A stretch of 17,408 nucleotides of DNA from contig JBKQLZ010000118.1 of assembly GCA_052146895.1 (NCBI GenBank), positions 1 to 17,408 of the forward strand, in the 5' to 3' direction. Each line of letters opens with the position of its first letter. Position 1 is the first letter of the stretch. The position numbers were made by a program, and so were the translations under genes. Below, in pieces: positions 14,683 through 17,408 of the stretch. The notes under the pieces are model-generated. The model did no database searches. It saw nothing but the letters and a program-made list of their open reading frames with translations, and was not told the DNA's origin. This DNA comes from Palsa-601 sp052146895 (GTDB lineage: Bacteria > Actinomycetota > Acidimicrobiia > Acidimicrobiales > Bog-793).

Positions 14683-15669
14683 CTAGCGGCGGTTCCGCCG
14701 CCTCACGAACCGGTTACTCGGGCGCGTCGACTGGGCAGCGGCAACCGCCCGTACCACCGCACCGTCCGTCTTGGTCCTCGTGCTGATGATGTCCGCGCCG
14801 GTAAGAGGCGTGGCGACGAGAGTCGGGTGAAAAACAACTGGAGGGCTGAGCGCCTTCTTGACCGAGCTCGTCACACAGGTCAACTCCAGCCAGTCACCGG
14901 TGGTGGCTACATGGAGGATTCCGGCGTTGACGAGCTGGTTGGCCTGTTTGGCCTCTGCGTTCTGCACCGCATTAGCGGTCTGAGATATGTCTGAGTTGTG
15001 GGTGCTCACAACCCGGACCTGACAGCTGTAGGAGAGGGCCGCGTACGCCGAGTTCAGCCCGATCACCTCGTAGTAACCCACGGGCGGCGTGACGCTTGCG
15101 AGGATGGGCTGGGTCGAGGCCACGGAGACGGACCGAATGCGATCCTCGTAGCCTTCACCCGCGCCGTTCGCGCCGTTCGCGCCTTGCGCCCCTTGCGCGC
15201 CCTTTGCACCCTGGGAACCCTGGAAGCCTTGAGCACCTTGAGCACCTTGCGCCCCTTGGAAGCCCTGATGACCTTGCGCACCCTGGGCACCTTGCGCACC
15301 CTGGGCACCCTGACCGCCGGCGCCTCCTTGCGAGCCTTGCGCACCCTGGCTCCCTTGCGCACCGTTCGAACCCTGAGCTCCCTTTGAACCTTGCGAACCC
15401 TTGGCACCCTTGGCGCCCTGAGGCCCGCCAGCGTTCCAGGACACGAGCGTCGAACCGCTGCACTTCGGTGCCACGGTCGCGGAGAGATCTGAGAGCGCGT
15501 GTGTCTTGTCGGAGTAGCACGCGTAGAACTTCGTGGTCGTGGCCGCGCCAGCTGGGGAGGCCACCGCGGCCGCACCGAGACCCGCTGCCACCGACGATGC
15601 GATCAGGCCGGTCGCTGCAAGCGCGCCAGCGCGAGAGCGCTTCGACTTCTTCAGCGGCCTTGACTCCAT
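14683..15669 (-). CDS. Secreted collagen-like protein, Gly-Ala-Gln type (paralogue A)
   Basis: A 328-residue exported protein. The signal peptide starts after KKSKRSRAGALAATGLIASS and is Ala-rich, with a likely cut near ASPAGA (about 42). A small module with one Cys pair follows (KFYACYSDK...PKCSG, 47-72), the N-terminal cap common before actinobacterial collagen-like tracts. Then come 30 Gly-X-Y triplets (82-171), 21 with Gln at Y and only one with proline. The C-terminal domain (about 175-305) is beta-rich with two Cys. The protein ends in a basic tail, NRFVRRRNRR. AGAGGA eight bases before the ATG is the ribosome binding site. It is the last gene of a minus-strand tandem family; the role is probably structural or surface-exposed (inference). 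Triple-helix formation with so little proline is unproven. Confidence 0.88.
   Translation of the reverse strand: MESRPLKKSKRSRAGALAATGLIASSVAAGLGAAAVASPAGAATTTKFYACYSDKTHALSDLSATVAPKCSGSTLVSWNAGGPQGAKGAKGSQGSKGAQGSNGAQGSQGAQGSQGGAGGQGAQGAQGAQGAQGHQGFQGAQGAQGAQGFQGSQGAKGAQGAQGANGANGAGEGYEDRIRSVSVASTQPILASVTPPVGYYEVIGLNSAYAALSYSCQVRVVSTHNSDISQTANAVQNAEAKQANQLVNAGILHVATTGDWLELTCVTSSVKKALSPPVVFHPTLVATPLTGADIISTRTKTDGAVVRAVAAAQSTRPSNRFVRRRNRR
14686..14701. terminator. Short palindromic hairpin at the collagen-like gene 3' end
   Basis: GCGGCG (14686-14691) and CGCCGC (14696-14701) form a 6-bp stem with a 4-base loop, within the last codons of paralogue A. Beside it GCTAG (14671-14675) and CTAGC (14683-14687) form another 5-bp symmetry in the 12-bp convergent gap. 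There is no U-tract, so it may be coding noise from the Arg-rich tail. Confidence 0.25.
15157..15426 (-). repeat. Gly-X-Y triplet tract, paralogue A (30 triplets)
   Basis: A 9-bp-phased coding tract, mostly GGN-GCN-CAA/CAG, with no frame break. It encodes GAQ, GSQ, GAK, GAN and GFQ triplets. Gln at Y dominates and proline occurs once. Slippage-prone at the DNA level. Confidence 0.95.
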
Positions 15670-15762
15670 CGCGAGATCCTCTCAGTCGGCCCGTCGGCCC
15701 CGTCGGCCGGCTGACCGCGAATCGACAGCCTCACACCGGGACCGTCTCCGGTCAAGGAGTTA
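15670..15762. other. Spacer between collagen-like paralogues with triple GTCGGCC repeat
   Basis: A 93-bp gap. GTCGGCC occurs three times at 8- to 9-bp spacing (15685-15708), just upstream of the AGAGGA ribosome binding site of paralogue A. No promoter box could be fixed. A weak ACCGG...CCGGT symmetry lies near 15740. Paralogue A may be read through from paralogue B or have its own promoter here. Confidence 0.4.
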
Positions 15763-16974
15763 TTACGGAGAACGGTGCTTGACGAACCTGTTCCGGAGCC
15801 GGGCGGGCAGGGACGCAGAGGCGGCCTCAGCCTGCTGCGCCTCAGCACGCACAACGTGCGCGGCTGCTGATTTCTGCATCCCGGCTAGAGGAACCGCCAC
15901 CATGGCCGTTGCCAGAACATGCTCGCCCGACCCGCTCGTCCGGCACCTCTCATCTATACGAGCTGTCGCATGACCGGCGTAGAGGTCTCCATCGATGGTG
16001 AGGGTCGTAGTTCTTTGTGTCTCCGGTGCCTTGTTGCTCGCCGCCTGGATTTCTGGGACCGAGTGAGAAGAGGTTCCATTCTGGGCCGAGGCGAAGCAGA
16101 ACACGCTCGCGTTGGTGTGGACGATTGTCGTGACCGCGACGTTGTAGTAGGTGTTCGGGAATGGGTCGATAACGGCGACTACGACCGATTCACTGTGGGG
16201 AAGTAGGACCGCTGTCGAGTTCTGGTACTCCCAACCGATCCCCAAGCCGATTCCCTGCGCCCCCTGCGCTCCCTGGTTGCCCTGCGCTCCCTGCCTGCCC
16301 TGACTGCCTTGCGCACCTTGCACGCCCTGGAATCCTTGCGCTCCTTGAACCCCTTGGGGACCGAGTGTCCCCTGTGGCCCCAGCGCTCCCTGGTTGCCCT
16401 GGCTGCCCTGGCTGCCCTGGCTCCCTTGAGCACCTTGGGGACCCTGTGAGCCCTGGGAGCCCTGCGTTCCGGGACTGCCCGGCGCGCCTTGGGCACCTTG
16501 AGGACCGAGGACGCCTTGGGCACCCTGACCGCCCTGTGAACCTTGGCTTCCCGCAGAACCCTGGCTCCCTGAGGCACCCTGGCTCCCTTGCGCCCCCTGC
16601 GAACCCTGGCTTCCCTGGCCACCTTGGCTTCCTTGGGTGCCCTGAGGCCCTTGAGCACCCTGGCTTCCTTGACTGCCCTGCACACCTTGGGGCCCCTTCG
16701 AACCTTGTGCACCTTGGGTGCCTTTGGAGCCGGCAAGGTTCCATGACACGAGCGTGGTGCCGCCAGAGCACTTGGGTGCCACTGTCGCCGAAAGATCTGA
16801 CAGTGCGTGCGTCTTGTCGGAGTAGCAGGCGTAGAACTTCGAGACCGTCGTGGCGCCGGCGGGCGTTGAGGTGATCGCGCCAAGGCATACCGCCGCCGAT
16901 GACGTCATGAGACCAGCCGCCGCCAAGGCGCCAGCTCGGGCCCGCCTCGAAGTCTTCGGTCTCGGTGGCGCCAT
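15763..16974 (-). CDS. Secreted collagen-like protein, Gly-Ser-Gln type (paralogue B)
   Basis: A 403-residue relative of the gene at 14683-15669. The ATG at 16974 is chosen because AGGGG lies six bases upstream, a signal peptide follows (MAPPRPKTSRRARAGALAAA...), and the ATG context GCGATGG matches paralogue A; an earlier in-frame start at 17049 would begin inside the upstream gene. The capping module KFYACYSDK...PKCSG is amino-acid identical to that of paralogue A. Next come 53 unbroken Gly-X-Y triplets (82-240), 44 with Gln at Y, with Ser most frequent at X. The C-terminal beta-rich domain ends in an Ala/Glu-rich helix and RLRNRFVKHRSP. It begins 13 bp after the stop of the third paralogue, so it is probably in one operon with it. 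A surface stalk is the likely role (inference). Ser/Thr at X could carry O-linked sugar. Confidence 0.88.
   Translation of the reverse strand: MAPPRPKTSRRARAGALAAAGLMTSSAAVCLGAITSTPAGATTVSKFYACYSDKTHALSDLSATVAPKCSGGTTLVSWNLAGSKGTQGAQGSKGPQGVQGSQGSQGAQGPQGTQGSQGGQGSQGSQGAQGSQGASGSQGSAGSQGSQGGQGAQGVLGPQGAQGAPGSPGTQGSQGSQGPQGAQGSQGSQGSQGNQGALGPQGTLGPQGVQGAQGFQGVQGAQGSQGRQGAQGNQGAQGAQGIGLGIGWEYQNSTAVLLPHSESVVVAVIDPFPNTYYNVAVTTIVHTNASVFCFASAQNGTSSHSVPEIQAASNKAPETQRTTTLTIDGDLYAGHATARIDERCRTSGSGEHVLATAMVAVPLAGMQKSAAAHVVRAEAQQAEAASASLPARLRNRFVKHRSP
16255..16731 (-). repeat. Gly-X-Y triplet tract, paralogue B (53 triplets)
   Basis: A continuous 477-bp tract of GSQ, GAQ, GTQ, GPQ, GVQ and GNQ triplets. 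Gln occupies Y in 44 of 53 by direct count. Proline is present at X in a few triplets and at Y in two. No stop or frame slip. Confidence 0.95.
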
Positions 16975-16987
16975 CGCGAACCCCTGA

Positions 16988-17408
16988 CTATCGAGTCGCC
17001 GGGCGGGACTTGGCGAACCTGTTGCGGAGTTCTGACCGAGCAACGGCATCCGCCGTTCCTTCGTGCACGCGCGCCTGCACTGTGAGCGGGTTGGTTTGTC
17101 CCGAACTCAGCGGCAGCACCGCGACGGTCGTCGCGAGCAGTATTCCGCCCGACCCGCTTGGCCGGCAATACTCGTACATATTGTGGAAGTGCGTGCCTAC
17201 TTTCACAATCCCATCCATTGTGAGGGTAGAGGTTCTCGCTGCGGCTGCCTGGCTCGTCGTGACTGAGAGCAGCGGATCAGGCTGCAAGGAGAACAGAGAC
17301 CCTGTGGGTTCGATGCTGCACTTCACCTTGGAATCGGTCAGAATGATGTTCGTGACGGTGACCTGGTAGTACCGATCCGGAGCCACGCTGAAAGAGGTGA
17401 TCACGGTG
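16988..17408 (-). CDS. Third collagen-like paralogue, C-terminal domain only (cut by right edge)
   Basis: The C-terminal 139 residues of a gene entering from the right. It aligns with the C-terminal domain of paralogue B: TVITSFSVAPDRYYQVTVTN against a similar YYNVAVTT strand, a shared TSTLTMDG/TTTLTIDG core, one Cys before it and the pair C-R-x-SGSG after it, and the basic tail ELRNRFAKSRPATR. The Gly-X-Y tract and signal peptide are outside the window, so the collagen-like label rests on this homology and position. The stop is 13 bp before the paralogue B start, indicating co-transcription. The apparent GTG at 17404 is an internal Val, not a start. Confidence 0.75.
   Translation of the reverse strand, partial: TVITSFSVAPDRYYQVTVTNIILTDSKVKCSIEPTGSLFSLQPDPLLSVTTSQAAAARTSTLTMDGIVKVGTHFHNMYEYCRPSGSGGILLATTVAVLPLSSGQTNPLTVQARVHEGTADAVARSELRNRFAKSRPATR

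Noticed and set aside
16255..16731. Dense short repeats that could suggest a CRISPR or minisatellite array
   Set aside because: The period is 9 bp, stays in frame and reads as Gly-X-Y triplets behind a signal peptide and cap module; there are no conserved repeats with unique spacers.

Overview
The window is high-GC DNA with strong G/C bias at third codon positions, dense short-gap gene packing, frequent GTG starts, purine-rich ribosome binding sites and several apparently leaderless genes. Together with the Cys-paired beta-propeller, the glycine-Gln collagen-like proteins and the C/APxR sulfatase, this suggests an actinobacterium, probably of the Acidimicrobiia or a neighbouring deep lineage. 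That placement is inference; there is no rRNA or other marker gene here. I see no tRNA, rRNA, CRISPR array, insertion sequence, integrase or phage gene.

Left block (1-5160), all on the minus strand and read right to left: a class III-like PPK2 polyphosphate kinase, a pol-beta-type nucleotidyltransferase one base after it, a secreted 14-blade propeller protein with a C-terminal Ig-like domain, and an epoxide hydrolase cut by the left edge. The 72-bp gap between PPK2 and a divergent membrane Ser/Thr protein kinase (5161-6714) carries a perfect 9-bp inverted repeat. The kinase ends in an extracellular helical domain and a Gly/His/Lys tail, and a strong bidirectional hairpin follows it.

Middle block (6836-9218): two paralogous proteins of exactly 208 residues that I do not recognise, on the minus strand, flank an aldo/keto reductase on the plus strand. 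Both paralogues are built from eleven consecutive 11-residue repeats with a Tyr/His at a fixed place. They are the best candidate in the window for an undescribed family.

Right block (9529-17408) looks like a cell-surface module. A sulfotransferase with a C-terminal SCP2-like extension is followed on the same strand by a sulfatase. Divergent from the sulfotransferase are a TPR lipoprotein and a family 2 glycosyltransferase that carries a degraded methyltransferase-like tail. Convergent with the glycosyltransferase is a tandem family of three secreted collagen-like proteins (one cut by the right edge), whose Gly-X-Y tracts are poor in proline and dominated by Gln at Y. Working idea (inference): the glycosyltransferase and perhaps the sulfur-ester enzymes modify surface polymers, and the collagen-like stalks are part of the same envelope.
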